A stretch of 64,000 nucleotides of DNA from an uncultured Lachnospiraceae bacterium (GTDB lineage Bacteria; Bacillota; Clostridia; Lachnospirales; Lachnospiraceae). The notes under the pieces were generated by a model. That model saw only the letters and a program-made list of their open reading frames with translations. It did not search any database and was not told the origin of the DNA. Every line of letters begins with the position of its first letter. Position 1 is the stretch's first letter. Shown here in pieces: positions 52,988 to 61,728 of this stretch. The position numbers and the translations under genes are program-made. Location of the stretch: the NCBI GenBank assembly GCA_910585465.1, contig CAJUEW010000007.1, forward strand, positions 1-64,000. The letters are read 5' to 3'.

Positions 52988-53653
52988 ATGAAGAAGAAAA
53001 GGAATTGCTGGAGGAACTGCCGGGATAAAGCCTTCTGGATTTTTTTGGCAGTAAATCTGCTTGGAATTTCGATTACCTGTTTTCTGGAAAGCGGGCTGGG
53101 CTGCGATCCCATTGCGCTGTTAAGTAATGGGATATCAAAAGCCTTGTCGACAAGCTTTGGGATTGCTTCTTTCTTATATAACGCTGCGACAATCTGTCTG
53201 GCCTGCCTGCTGGCAAGGAAGTTTCTTGGAGCGGGAACCATCGTGTATGGATTACTGTCAGGATTTGTGATTGACCTTTATGGTATGGTGTTCCAAAGGC
53301 TTTCTGTTTCGTCAGTTGGTCTTATAAGCAATATACTGTTTTTCATGGTTGGCGAGGTGCTGATGTCAGCCGCATTTGCGATTTTAATGCATCTGGATTT
53401 GGGAATGACGGCTTTGGATGCATTGCTGACAGCATTGAGCAGACGGACAAAAGCGTCTTATGCGGTTTTAAAAGCAGTGACAGATGCAGTGTTTGTGGTT
53501 ACCGGAATTTTCCTTGGAGGAGCTTTTGGAGCAGGAACCATTGTTTCGGTTGGGGTTACGGGAATTCTGGTGACAAAAATAGGTGAGATGTTAAAAGGCT
53601 GCGGCCTTACCGGGAAAGGCAAGGAGGATACAGGTGAAGAAAAGAGTTTATAA
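52988..53653 (+). CDS. YczE/YitT-like integral membrane protein
   Basis: 221 aa from ATG 52988 (GAGGAGAG upstream). Five to six helices with LLGISITCFLESGLGCDPIALL and HLDLGMTALDALLTALSRR, the marks of the YczE family. Biochemical role unknown. It lies in the nucleoside operon, overlapping the esterase gene by 20 bases, and could be a permease for a related metabolite. Confidence 0.85.
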   Translation: MKKKRNCWRNCRDKAFWIFLAVNLLGISITCFLESGLGCDPIALLSNGISKALSTSFGIASFLYNAATICLACLLARKFLGAGTIVYGLLSGFVIDLYGMVFQRLSVSSVGLISNILFFMVGEVLMSAAFAILMHLDLGMTALDALLTALSRRTKASYAVLKAVTDAVFVVTGIFLGGAFGAGTIVSVGVTGILVTKIGEMLKGCGLTGKGKEDTGEEKSL

Positions 53654-54590
53654 GTATAGCAGTGAACTGATGAATCCGCCAGGCAGTATACACTGTAACA
53701 GAAGGAATCCGGTTATTGCCCTGAAGGAAAGACAAAATATTATCAGAAACAAGAAAGCGGTGGAATCCTATGTTCCTCCTGATGGGATAAACTGCAGCAG
53801 AGAAAGTTATGTATCCTATGATAAGGAAAACGTGTTATTTTATAGGATCGAAAAAAATATAGAAACAGAGCAGCCGGTTCCATGTATCATATATTTTCAT
53901 GGCGGTGGATTCATGATGCCGCTGCAGACCATTATGCTGGAAAATGCTGCTTACTATGCAACAAGGACAGGATATAAAGTGATGCTTCCGGAATATCGTT
54001 ATGCTCCCCATGCATCTTGCAGCACAACCATAGAGGATTGTTTTCATATGGTTCTGCATATGAGAGAAAATCATAAGAAATATGGGATTGACCCAGGAAA
54101 AATAATTCTTTACGGTGAAAGCGCCGGGGGTGCCCTGGCAGCCGGTATTGCACATCTAATGCGGGACCGCAAAGTTCCACAGGCAGCGGGTCAAATGCTT
54201 ATCTATCCGGCAACAGATTATCACTATGAGAAATATGGTTCCATGGAAGAGTATCAATATGCGGTCTGGCCAAAAAAATCAAATATATTCATGTGGAAGT
54301 ATTATCTAAAAGGGGCAGGGCCCAGGGCAATCCGGTATGCGGCACCAATGAATATGGATAATTTTAAAAATCTTCCTCCGGCATATGTGGAACCTCAGGA
54401 GATGGATGTTATGCGTGACGAGGGAATTGGTTATGCAAAAAGATTGGAAAATGCAGGGTGCTCTATAGAATTAAAGGTCATTCCGGCTTCTTATCATGGC
54501 TTTGATTCCGATCACACAAGTCCGCTGGTTCAGCGGGTTTTGGCATACAGGTGTAAGGTAATGAAGAAATTTTGTGAGAAATTATTTTAA
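53634..54590 (+). CDS. Alpha/beta hydrolase, HSL-type esterase
   Basis: 318 aa from GTG 53634, which has AAGGAGG 8 bases upstream. Oxyanion-hole motif HGGGF (89-93), nucleophile elbow GESAGG (Ser163), acidic residue in EMDVMRDEG and His in YHGFDSDH, the layout of hormone-sensitive-lipase esterases. No signal peptide. Its place between salvage genes suggests that it deacylates an imported compound; substrate unknown. Confidence 0.9.
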   Translation: MKKRVYKYSSELMNPPGSIHCNRRNPVIALKERQNIIRNKKAVESYVPPDGINCSRESYVSYDKENVLFYRIEKNIETEQPVPCIIYFHGGGFMMPLQTIMLENAAYYATRTGYKVMLPEYRYAPHASCSTTIEDCFHMVLHMRENHKKYGIDPGKIILYGESAGGALAAGIAHLMRDRKVPQAAGQMLIYPATDYHYEKYGSMEEYQYAVWPKKSNIFMWKYYLKGAGPRAIRYAAPMNMDNFKNLPPAYVEPQEMDVMRDEGIGYAKRLENAGCSIELKVIPASYHGFDSDHTSPLVQRVLAYRCKVMKKFCEKLF

Positions 54591-54650
54591 ACATAGCAGA
54601 AAAGATCAGGGAACTAAGAAAAATATTGTGGCAGGAAAGGAGATAGAAAA

Positions 54651-55841
54651 ATGAAAGCTTACAAACGGATATTTGTCATTGTCATAGATTCACTTGGCGT
54701 AGGCGCATTACCGGATGCGGCAGACTATGGGGATGGAGGAACCGATACACTAGGCCATATTTCGCAGGCCCTGGATGAATTTCATATTCCCAACCTTCAA
54801 AAACTGGGTATGGCAAATCTCCACCCATTAAAGCAGGTGGAGGCGGTAGAAAAGCCACTGGGATATTATACATACCTGAAAGAAGCCAGTGCCGGAAAAG
54901 ATACCATGACCGGCCATTGGGAAATGATGGGACTTTATATTACAAAGCCTTTTCAGACATTTACAGAACATGGTTTTCCACAGGATCTTTTGGACGAGCT
55001 GTCGGAACGCACCGGACGGGTTATTATTGGAAATAAGAGTGCCAGCGGAACAGAAATTTTGGATGAACTGGCAGAAGAGGAAATCGCCACAGGACATATG
55101 ATTGTATATACATCAGCTGATTCTGTTTTGCAGATTTGCGGAAATGAGGAAACCTTTGGTCTGGAGGAATTGTACCGCTGCTGTGAAATTGCCCGTGAAA
55201 TCACGATGAAGGATGAATGGAAGGTGGGACGTGTCATTGCAAGACCATATGTGGGAAGGAAAAAAGGTGAATTTAAAAGAACCAGTAACCGCCATGATTA
55301 TGCTCTGAAGCCATATGGAAGGACAGCACTTAATGTATTGAAGGAGGCAGGACTGGACGTGATCTCGGTGGGAAAGATCTTTGATATTTTTGACGGAGAA
55401 GGGCTTACCCAGTCCAATAAGTCTAAAAGTTCTGTTCATGGCATGGAACAGACCATTGAAATCGCAAAGAAGGATTTTGAGGGCCTTTGTTATGTGAATC
55501 TTGTGGATTTTGATGCTTTGTGGGGACACCGCCGCGATGTAAAGGGATATGCAGGAGAATTGGAAAGATTCGATGAAAAGTTAGGAGAGTTATTAGAGTT
55601 ATTGAAAGAAGACGATTTGCTGCTCATCACGGCAGATCATGGAAATGACCCTACTCATACAGGAACTGACCACACAAGAGAAAAGGTTCCGCTTTTGGCA
55701 TATTCTCCGTCTATGGAGCATTTTGGAAGGCTTGAGGATGCACATACCTTTGCAGTGATTGGCGCAACCATTGTTGACAATTTTGGACTTGAAATGCCGG
55801 AAGGGACAATTGGAAGTTCTGTCTTGGGGAAAATTATTTAA
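54651..55841 (+). CDS. deoB: Phosphopentomutase
   Basis: 396 aa. Alkaline-phosphatase-fold metalloenzyme: VIDSLGVGALPDAADYGDGG, DTMTGHWEMMG (phosphorylated Thr), ITADHGNDPTHTGTDHTRE. Turns (deoxy)ribose-1-phosphate made by DeoD into the 5-phosphate. GGAG precedes the ATG. Last gene of the nucleoside operon. Confidence 0.97.
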   Translation: MKAYKRIFVIVIDSLGVGALPDAADYGDGGTDTLGHISQALDEFHIPNLQKLGMANLHPLKQVEAVEKPLGYYTYLKEASAGKDTMTGHWEMMGLYITKPFQTFTEHGFPQDLLDELSERTGRVIIGNKSASGTEILDELAEEEIATGHMIVYTSADSVLQICGNEETFGLEELYRCCEIAREITMKDEWKVGRVIARPYVGRKKGEFKRTSNRHDYALKPYGRTALNVLKEAGLDVISVGKIFDIFDGEGLTQSNKSKSSVHGMEQTIEIAKKDFEGLCYVNLVDFDALWGHRRDVKGYAGELERFDEKLGELLELLKEDDLLLITADHGNDPTHTGTDHTREKVPLLAYSPSMEHFGRLEDAHTFAVIGATIVDNFGLEMPEGTIGSSVLGKII

Positions 55842-55868
55842 CACATATTTTGCATAGACAGAAGAGTT

Positions 55869-55913
55869 ACCCGTGACATTCACAAGTCCTATATATGATG
55901 AATGGCCACGGGT
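55869..55913. terminator. Terminator between convergent deoB and MFS genes
   Basis: ACCCGTG (55869-55875) with CACGGGT (55907-55913), extended by CATTCA/TGAATG after small bulges. T-tract weak; works for either strand. Confidence 0.6.
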
Positions 55914-55919
55914 ATTCCT

Positions 55920-57167
55920 CTAAATTATCTTTCTTTCATTTTCGTCTCGAATGGAAAAACTGGCTGTTGCCGCCACAGCCGCCAGACAAAGGTTAATAAC
56001 CCAAAGCGGTGTATATCCTAATCCATTTTTTACGAAGATGCCTCCTAAATATGAACTGGCAAAAGCGCCAATCTGATGTCCTATCAAGGTAAATCCATAA
56101 AGGATAGCCATATTTTTTGAACCAAATTTTTTTGTTATCATTCCGGAGGTCGGCGGTACAGTGGAATCCCCCGACAATCCCAATAACGCAGTTGCAATAA
56201 AAGCAAATCCTGCCGATTTATGCAAAAAAAGAAACGCAATGGAAATAAGGACACGAACCGCATATACACTTCCCAAAATATTTTTCATTTTAAATTTTGC
56301 GCTCAAAAATCCCACGACCATCGCTCCTATCATGGTAGCAATCCCGTATACCGTCAATGTCAGTGATGCAGTATTCCCGTCTATTCCATACGACAGAAAC
56401 TGTGAAAATAAGTGACTCTCAATAATAGACATATTAAAACCGCAAGTGGCAAATCCCGTTAAAATCAAACAGTAATCTCTGTCCTGTAAAGCAAATTTTA
56501 TAAGCTTGAAAAAGGATGTATGCTGCTCCCCATTTGTATCTTTTTCCTTGTCCGCTGGAGATATTTTATGATTTACTTTACCTATCCATATCACAATGGG
56601 GATCATTGCAATAAATGGAACTGCCAGTACATGCATCGCGGAAACGATGCCCGATACAGATATAAGTGTTTGTAGTCCCGGCGACATGAGAGCATCTCCT
56701 ATGCCTGCACTGGCCTGAACGATACCGGATACAAAAGCAGCCCTCTTTTCACCGAGGATAGGGGTAATTGCTCCCATAACAATACCAAAGCATAGTCCTG
56801 TTGTTCCAAATGGAAGTACAAGTCCGAAAAACAGAAAAAGCGTAAAAAAGCTTTTACACGTGGGAGAAATAAGCAGGCCTGTAACAGTAAAAAATATGCC
56901 TAGCATAATAACAAAAGCATTTGACTTTTTTAAGGCAAGCATACCGAGGAAAGGCTGAGCAAATCCATATACCAATGCCCCTGTACCAATACAAAAGCTG
57001 ATAGAAGCATAATCAATCTCGGTATATTTAACCAGCCCATCCATCATAATGCCGTAGTTGTCATGAACTCCTTGCATAACACCATGTACGAGACAGGCGG
57101 CGAGTATCATTATGATCCATTGAAAATATGGTTTGCTTTTTGACTCGTTTTTCTTATCTTTATACAT
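55920..57167 (-). CDS. Major facilitator superfamily transporter, OFA-like
   Basis: 415 aa with 12 predicted helices and a hydrophilic central loop (HKISPADKEKDTNGEQ). Features of the monocarboxylate or oxalate/formate type: GVMQGVHDNYG, LPFGTTGLCFGIVMGA, SGDSTVPPTSG. AAGGAGG precedes the ATG. Divergent LysR gene across 120 bp suggests substrate-induced control. A carboxylate substrate is only a family-level guess. Confidence 0.87.
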   Translation of the reverse strand: MYKDKKNESKSKPYFQWIIMILAACLVHGVMQGVHDNYGIMMDGLVKYTEIDYASISFCIGTGALVYGFAQPFLGMLALKKSNAFVIMLGIFFTVTGLLISPTCKSFFTLFLFFGLVLPFGTTGLCFGIVMGAITPILGEKRAAFVSGIVQASAGIGDALMSPGLQTLISVSGIVSAMHVLAVPFIAMIPIVIWIGKVNHKISPADKEKDTNGEQHTSFFKLIKFALQDRDYCLILTGFATCGFNMSIIESHLFSQFLSYGIDGNTASLTLTVYGIATMIGAMVVGFLSAKFKMKNILGSVYAVRVLISIAFLFLHKSAGFAFIATALLGLSGDSTVPPTSGMITKKFGSKNMAILYGFTLIGHQIGAFASSYLGGIFVKNGLGYTPLWVINLCLAAVAATASFSIRDENERKII

Positions 57168-57255
57168 AATATCATCCTCCTTGACATTCCGTTGTCTTTC
57201 TGTTACAATACCACCGTTAATTAGTTTTGTAAAATTTAAATATTAAAAATTAAAC

Positions 57256-57270
57256 TTCAATTTTATTGAA
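57256..57270. promoter_or_regulatory. Candidate LysR operator between the divergent genes
   Basis: TTCAAT-TTT-ATTGAA, a perfect inverted repeat of the T-N-A LysR type, 18 bases before the regulator ATG in a very AT-rich intergenic region. Confidence 0.5.
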
Positions 57271-57287
57271 TAATTAAAGGTGAAGAC

Positions 57288-58184
57288 ATGGAACTGAAAT
57301 ATTTACAGACTTTTAAAACGATTGTGGAAGAAGGAGGTTTCTCAAAGGCTGCAAAAAAACTTAACTATACCCAGTCTACAATCACGTTTCAAGTGGGGCA
57401 GCTGGAACAGGAACTGTCTGCTGAACTATTTGAGAAAGCCGGAAGAAAAATGGTGTTGACCAAAGCCGGAGAGCAATTATACCCGTATGTGAATGATGTT
57501 TTAATTTCCATTGAAAAAATGCGGTGTTTTCAAAATGATTTAACAGAATATAGAGGGGATTTAAGAATTGGTGTGGCAGAAACATTATTATGTTACCGCA
57601 TCCCGCAGATTTTAAAAGTTTTTCACGGATACGCACCAAACACAAAGCTATATTTGCGATCGATGAATTGCTATGATATCCGGGATGAGCTTCTTGAAGG
57701 CACACTGGATTTGGGCATATTCTACAAAGATGTGGGAGGATTCGGTGAAAACCTTAACAGGGTTCCTTTTGGAGATTATTCCTTATCACTGATAGCATCC
57801 CCGGAATTAAAAAAGCAGTATCCAGATTTTATAACACCAAACCAAAATCTTGCGATTTCTTTTATCATTAATGAAGAAAAATGTGTTTTCCGCCAGATCT
57901 TTGAAAGGTATTTACAGCAAAAATCTATTTTGCTGGACCATACTATTGAATTATGGAGCATACATACCATTAAAAGTTTGGTTAAAAACAATGTTGGCAT
58001 TTCGTTTCTGCCAAAGTTTACTGTCCAAACGGAACTGGACAGCGGGGAGCTGGAAGAAATACAGACCGATATTTCGACTGCCAGTATTTCAGCCGTATGC
58101 GGATATAATAAAACTAAATGGCTCAGCCCCGCAATGAAATTATTTATTCAATTATTGAAAGATACTGATTTGGAGTATTCTTAA
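57288..58184 (+). CDS. LysR-family transcriptional regulator
   Basis: 298 aa. N-terminal winged helix-turn-helix (YLQTFKTIVEEGGFSKAAK, YTQSTITFQVGQLE) with linker helix, and a periplasmic-binding-like effector domain from about residue 88 (GDLRIGVAETLL; LDLGIFYKD). Controls, by position, the divergent MFS gene. AAAGGTG precedes the ATG. Effector unknown. Confidence 0.92.
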   Translation: MELKYLQTFKTIVEEGGFSKAAKKLNYTQSTITFQVGQLEQELSAELFEKAGRKMVLTKAGEQLYPYVNDVLISIEKMRCFQNDLTEYRGDLRIGVAETLLCYRIPQILKVFHGYAPNTKLYLRSMNCYDIRDELLEGTLDLGIFYKDVGGFGENLNRVPFGDYSLSLIASPELKKQYPDFITPNQNLAISFIINEEKCVFRQIFERYLQQKSILLDHTIELWSIHTIKSLVKNNVGISFLPKFTVQTELDSGELEEIQTDISTASISAVCGYNKTKWLSPAMKLFIQLLKDTDLEYS

Positions 58185-58185
58185 A

Positions 58186-58234
58186 CAAACCAGAACAGAG
58201 CGGAATTTTATTAAATCCATTCTGTTCTGGTTTG
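58186..58234. terminator. Terminator after the LysR gene
   Basis: 13-bp perfect stem CAAACCAGAACAG (58186-58198) with CTGTTCTGGTTTG (58222-58234), loop AT-rich; only short T-runs follow. Confidence 0.7.
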
Positions 58235-58263
58235 ATACAGGCTTTGGCATCATTCCAGGCTGC

Positions 58264-58395
58264 TCATAAGTATCCCTTCTTTTTTGCAAATTGTAATAAT
58301 TTGGGTTGAATGAGCGGATATGTCTCCCTGTCTCTGTGCTTGCAAAATACATACTTTCCACCGCTTCCGGCAATTATTACAGCGAACCTGAGCAA
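58264..58395 (-). pseudogene. Possible Nudix hydrolase N-terminal remnant
   Basis: On the minus strand a frame reads LLRFAVIIAGSGGKYVFCKH then RDRETY, the first strands of a Nudix domain, but the Nudix box that should follow is missing and the frame stops at 58264. Its promoter and start are not clear. Low-confidence remnant beside the HD gene. Confidence 0.35.
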
Positions 58396-58424
58396 TTTAT
58401 CCGGTATGCTCTCATAAAATTTTA

Positions 58425-59015
58425 CTACTGTACTGTAAAGGTATCCTTCTCAACAACCATATAGATATCCTTTTTGATTTGTTCTTCAAAATACTTTTTT
58501 ATTGCCAGATTACGGTTCCATTTTTCCTGCGGATACGAACCATACCTTCGTTTCACGTCCTCCATCCGTTCTTCAATATTAAGTACGCCTTCTGCTCCCG
58601 ACAAAGAATCGCACAGTTGAATCAGCCTGTCATATTCGTCAAAGGTAATTCTGCTCAGTTCCTTTTGAATGATATTAAATTCTTCCTCTGAGGTATCAAA
58701 TTTTCCGATATATTCGTCTGTTGTTTTGTTGTTAAATGAATGCGTCAGGCATACTCTTGCAACCTCATCAAATCCCAGCGACATCATATAGGTATAACCG
58801 TCTGCCACATGTCCTAAATGTCTGACACCAAATTTTCTTCCTATATCATGAAGCAATCCTAAAATGTACGCTTTTTCAGAATTAAGCATCGGACATGCTG
58901 CAGCAATTTTTTCAGCACAATGTGCAGCTACACGGCTATGGTTTCCCCAAGGTCCGGGATTACAATTTTCTGCTTCTTTCAAAAGTGTTTCTGCTTCTTT
59001 TCTTGTTGGCAACAT
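58425..59015 (-). CDS. HD-domain phosphohydrolase
   Basis: 196 aa from ATG 59015 (GGAGG 7 bases upstream). HD fold: GNHSRVAAHCAEKIA, LGLLHDIGRKFG with the metal-binding His-Asp pair, LTHSF and LIQLCDSLSG. Resembles YfbR/YqeK-like hydrolases of nucleotides or phosphate esters; substrate unknown. Monocistronic as far as visible. Confidence 0.9.
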   Translation of the reverse strand: MLPTRKEAETLLKEAENCNPGPWGNHSRVAAHCAEKIAAACPMLNSEKAYILGLLHDIGRKFGVRHLGHVADGYTYMMSLGFDEVARVCLTHSFNNKTTDEYIGKFDTSEEEFNIIQKELSRITFDEYDRLIQLCDSLSGAEGVLNIEERMEDVKRRYGSYPQEKWNRNLAIKKYFEEQIKKDIYMVVEKDTFTVQ

Positions 59016-59095
59016 ATTATAACCTCCAATCAAATTTCAGTCATATTTATTATAACATAAACTGCCAAAAAAATATTTTTTACTTAATCTGCCGA

Positions 59096-59197
59096 AGGGG
59101 TGTATATGGATTTGAAAAAATTTCTGCTGATGGACAAATAACAAAATCAATTAAAATCCGTAAACGATTAGGTTTAAAATTTGGTGACAAGATATGA
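59096..59197 (+). pseudogene. AbrB/SpoVT-type antitoxin fragment
   Basis: A frame without start codon reads YGFEKISADGQITKSIKIRK then RLGLKFGDKI, the swapped-hairpin AbrB domain of MazE/PrlF-like antitoxins (usual pattern ISADGQITIP-EIRK-LGLK-GDK). No toxin gene adjoins. Remnant of a toxin-antitoxin pair or regulator. Confidence 0.5.
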
Positions 59198-59258
59198 TTA
59201 AAAAACTAAATGGAAAAGCCGTGATGAATAACACTTATCTTTATTTCTGTTTTTCTTC

Positions 59259-59308
59259 TTGACATTGGTATGAAATCATACTATATTAATCGGTGTATGA
59301 AATCGTAC
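59259..59308 (+). promoter_or_regulatory. Promoter with two 14-bp operators before the marR-MATE operon
   Basis: -35 TTGACA (59259-59264), 17-bp spacer, -10 TATATT (59282-59287). The palindrome GTATGAAATCATAC (59268-59281) fills the spacer, and a near-copy GTATGAAATCGTAC (59295-59308) covers the transcription start. Ideal repressor sites for the MarR protein encoded next. Confidence 0.88.
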
Positions 59309-59322
59309 ATAAGGAGAATAAA

Positions 59323-59754
59323 ATGGATTATTTTGTAAATACGCAAATGAAGCATTTTAATTTGCTGCTGTCAGAAATAGATGCGGCTTACCATGATGCA
59401 GCGCTTAAGCTGGGGCTGTCTGACAGTGCGATGCTGATACTTTATACAATCTGCTGGTGCGACGGAGAATGTCTGCTCAGTGATATTACCTCCGGCGCAA
59501 GCAAGCAGACAATCAACTCCGCATTGCGTAAGCTGGAAGCCGATAATCTTGTCTGTTTGGAAGCGTTCGAGGGAAGAAAAAAGAAGGTGCGCCTTACGGA
59601 AGAGGGAAACCAGTTTGTCAGGAACACTGTTTTTCGACTGATTGAAGTGGAAAACGCAATATTTGATATCTGGTCTGATGAAGAAAAAAATACTTATATA
59701 GAGCTTACAAGGCGGTATCTTACAGATCTCAGGGAAAGAATTAAGGAGCTATGA
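59323..59754 (+). CDS. MarR-family repressor of the MATE exporter
   Basis: 143 aa from ATG 59323 (AAGGAG upstream). Winged helix: LSDSAMLILYTICW, CLLSDITSGASKQTINSALR (recognition helix) and the wing FEGRKKKVRLTEEG. Upstream twin palindromes imply autorepression, and with the MATE gene 45 bases downstream it parallels MepR-MepA of Staphylococcus. Confidence 0.92.
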   Translation: MDYFVNTQMKHFNLLLSEIDAAYHDAALKLGLSDSAMLILYTICWCDGECLLSDITSGASKQTINSALRKLEADNLVCLEAFEGRKKKVRLTEEGNQFVRNTVFRLIEVENAIFDIWSDEEKNTYIELTRRYLTDLRERIKEL

Positions 59755-59799
59755 TTGTCAGAGCTTTAGAGTCTGTTTTCTGCCGGTTAGGAGGTAATT

Positions 59800-61128
59800 A
59801 TGCGCATTCAGCTTTCAGATCATTTTAATTACAGCAAACTGTTACGTTTTTCATTTCCCTCTATTATTATGTTGATATTTACTTCTGTTTATGGGGTGGT
59901 TGACGGTTTTTTTGTATCAAATTTCATTGGAAAAACGCCATTTACAGCAGTTAATTTTATTATGCCGTTTTTGATGATACTTGGTTCCGTAGGATTTATG
60001 TTTGGAACAGGCGGCGGAGCGCTTATTGCGAAAACGATGGGGGAGGGGAAGGCAGAGGCAGCAAAAAATCTGTTCTCACTGATTGTTTATACATCTGTGG
60101 TATGCGGTGTTGTGCTGGCTGCCTTAGGACTTCTCTTTATCCGCCCCATAGCTGCCGTTCTCGGTGCAAAAGGACAGCTTTTGGAGGACAGCGTAACCTA
60201 CGGACGTGTGATTCTGACAGCGATCCCAGCCTATATTCTTCAATATGAATTTCAATGTCTGTTTGCAACGGCAGAGAAACCGGTTCTCGGTCTCTATGTG
60301 ACGATCGCGGCAGGAGTCACAAATATTGTTTTAGATGCGCTGTTTGTTGCCGGATTTTCGTGGGGGCTGGAAGGTGCGGCGGCGGCAACCGCGCTCAGTC
60401 AGTGTGTCGGCGGTATCATACCGCTTCTTTATTTTGCCTGTCCGAACAGCAGCCTTTTACGGCTTGGCAGAGCAACGCCCGATAAAAAAGCATTGGCGAA
60501 AATCTGTGTCAATGGTTCTTCGGAATTGATGAGCAACATTTCCATGTCCATTGTAAGCATGCTTTATAATGTGCAGCTATTAAAGTATGCGGGTGAAGAC
60601 GGTGTTGCCGCTTACGGCGTGCTGATGTATGTCAGTCTTGTGTTTCAGGCAGTGTTTATTGGCTATTCCGTAGGTACGGCTCCCATTATCGGATATCATT
60701 ATGGCGCGGGGAGCAAAGCTGAGCTGAAAGGATTGCTGAAAAAGAGCCTTGTTCTGATCAGCACATTTGCGGTTATGATGTTTTTTGCCGCCTTCTTGCT
60801 GGCGGAGCCTTTATCGTTGATTTTTACAGGCTATGATAAAGGGCTGCTTAGCCTGACCGTCCATGCATTCTCGATATTTTCATTTTCATTCCTGTTTTCG
60901 GGACATGCGATTTTCGGCTCCTCTTTCTTTACTGCACTGAATGACGGGCTGACTTCTGCGGCAATTTCTTTCTTGCGGACACTGGTATTCCAGATTGCGG
61001 CAGTGCTTATCCTTCCATTGTTCTGGGGGGTAAATGGGATATGGTTATCTATTGTTGCGGCAGAAATAATGGCTGTTATCGTGACTGTGCTGTTTCTTCG
61101 GTTAAAGCAGAGAAAATATCAGTATTAA
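59800..61128 (+). CDS. MATE-family multidrug exporter, MepA-like
   Basis: 442 aa from ATG 59800 (TTAGGAGGTAATT upstream). Twelve helices; LLRFSFPSIIMLIFTSVYGV at the N terminus and FGTGGGALIAKTMGEGK in the first loop are MepA-type. Cotranscribed with marR, so drug-induced through release of the repressor. Confidence 0.93.
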   Translation: MRIQLSDHFNYSKLLRFSFPSIIMLIFTSVYGVVDGFFVSNFIGKTPFTAVNFIMPFLMILGSVGFMFGTGGGALIAKTMGEGKAEAAKNLFSLIVYTSVVCGVVLAALGLLFIRPIAAVLGAKGQLLEDSVTYGRVILTAIPAYILQYEFQCLFATAEKPVLGLYVTIAAGVTNIVLDALFVAGFSWGLEGAAAATALSQCVGGIIPLLYFACPNSSLLRLGRATPDKKALAKICVNGSSELMSNISMSIVSMLYNVQLLKYAGEDGVAAYGVLMYVSLVFQAVFIGYSVGTAPIIGYHYGAGSKAELKGLLKKSLVLISTFAVMMFFAAFLLAEPLSLIFTGYDKGLLSLTVHAFSIFSFSFLFSGHAIFGSSFFTALNDGLTSAAISFLRTLVFQIAAVLILPLFWGVNGIWLSIVAAEIMAVIVTVLFLRLKQRKYQY

Positions 61129-61163
61129 AATATTGGAAACAGTGGACGTAGGACACTTTATAG

Positions 61164-61192
61164 TGGTCAACAGAAATTAGAAGTGATATAAT
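61164..61192 (+). promoter_or_regulatory. Promoter of the Imm51-like gene
   Basis: -35 TGGTCA (61164-61169), 17-bp spacer, extended TGA and -10 TATAAT (61187-61192). The inverted GGACACT/AGTGGTC pair just upstream (about 61151-61168) resembles an insertion-sequence end or an operator. Confidence 0.6.
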
Positions 61193-61230
61193 CAGAGAAA
61201 CAAATCAGAGATTATGGAGGTACTTTTGTT

Positions 61231-61590
61231 ATGCCGGATTATATAAAAATTTTTAAAAATGACCACAGAATTGGCGTATGGTTTTATAACGAGAATGACA
61301 AGCCCTTTTCGATCGGTGAAAGAATGTGTGAGATCAATGAAAATGCGTATATGAATGGTTACAACTGGGACGCTTTCTTCAATTATTATTTTGCTGAAAA
61401 TGCCCCTGATATTTTGGAAGGCCTGGAAAGTGACCCGGAGGCAGGTTCCTATGCGGCTTATTATGAGATGACCGCCGAAAATGAGAAAAAGGCAAGACGC
61501 TTTGCAGAAATGATTATTTCGCTGATTGAAAATGAAGATGAATTATATAAGATTGTGCGTGAGAAAGGCGATGACATCGAGTGGGATTAA
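61231..61590 (+). CDS. Imm51-like immunity protein
   Basis: 119 aa, acidic. NAYMNGYNWDAFFNYYF and LESDPEAGSYAAYYEMTAEN follow the pattern of immunity 51 proteins of polymorphic toxin systems (NGYDW..., FDPEA...F-AY), which neutralise a partner toxin in the cytoplasm. No toxin is encoded nearby. Start ATG with ATGGAGG upstream. Family call is by pattern memory and should be seen as probable. Confidence 0.7.
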   Translation: MPDYIKIFKNDHRIGVWFYNENDKPFSIGERMCEINENAYMNGYNWDAFFNYYFAENAPDILEGLESDPEAGSYAAYYEMTAENEKKARRFAEMIISLIENEDELYKIVREKGDDIEWD

Positions 61591-61728
61591 TTTTGGAAGA
61601 ACAATCACTATGGAGTTTTGTGAAACATACATACAGGGACTGTAACGGTTTATTGCAGATGAAAAGCAGGGAAAGAGGAACTGCCTTGCTGAGCCGGTTA
61701 CGATTTTTCAGATGAGAGGGGGTATGAC

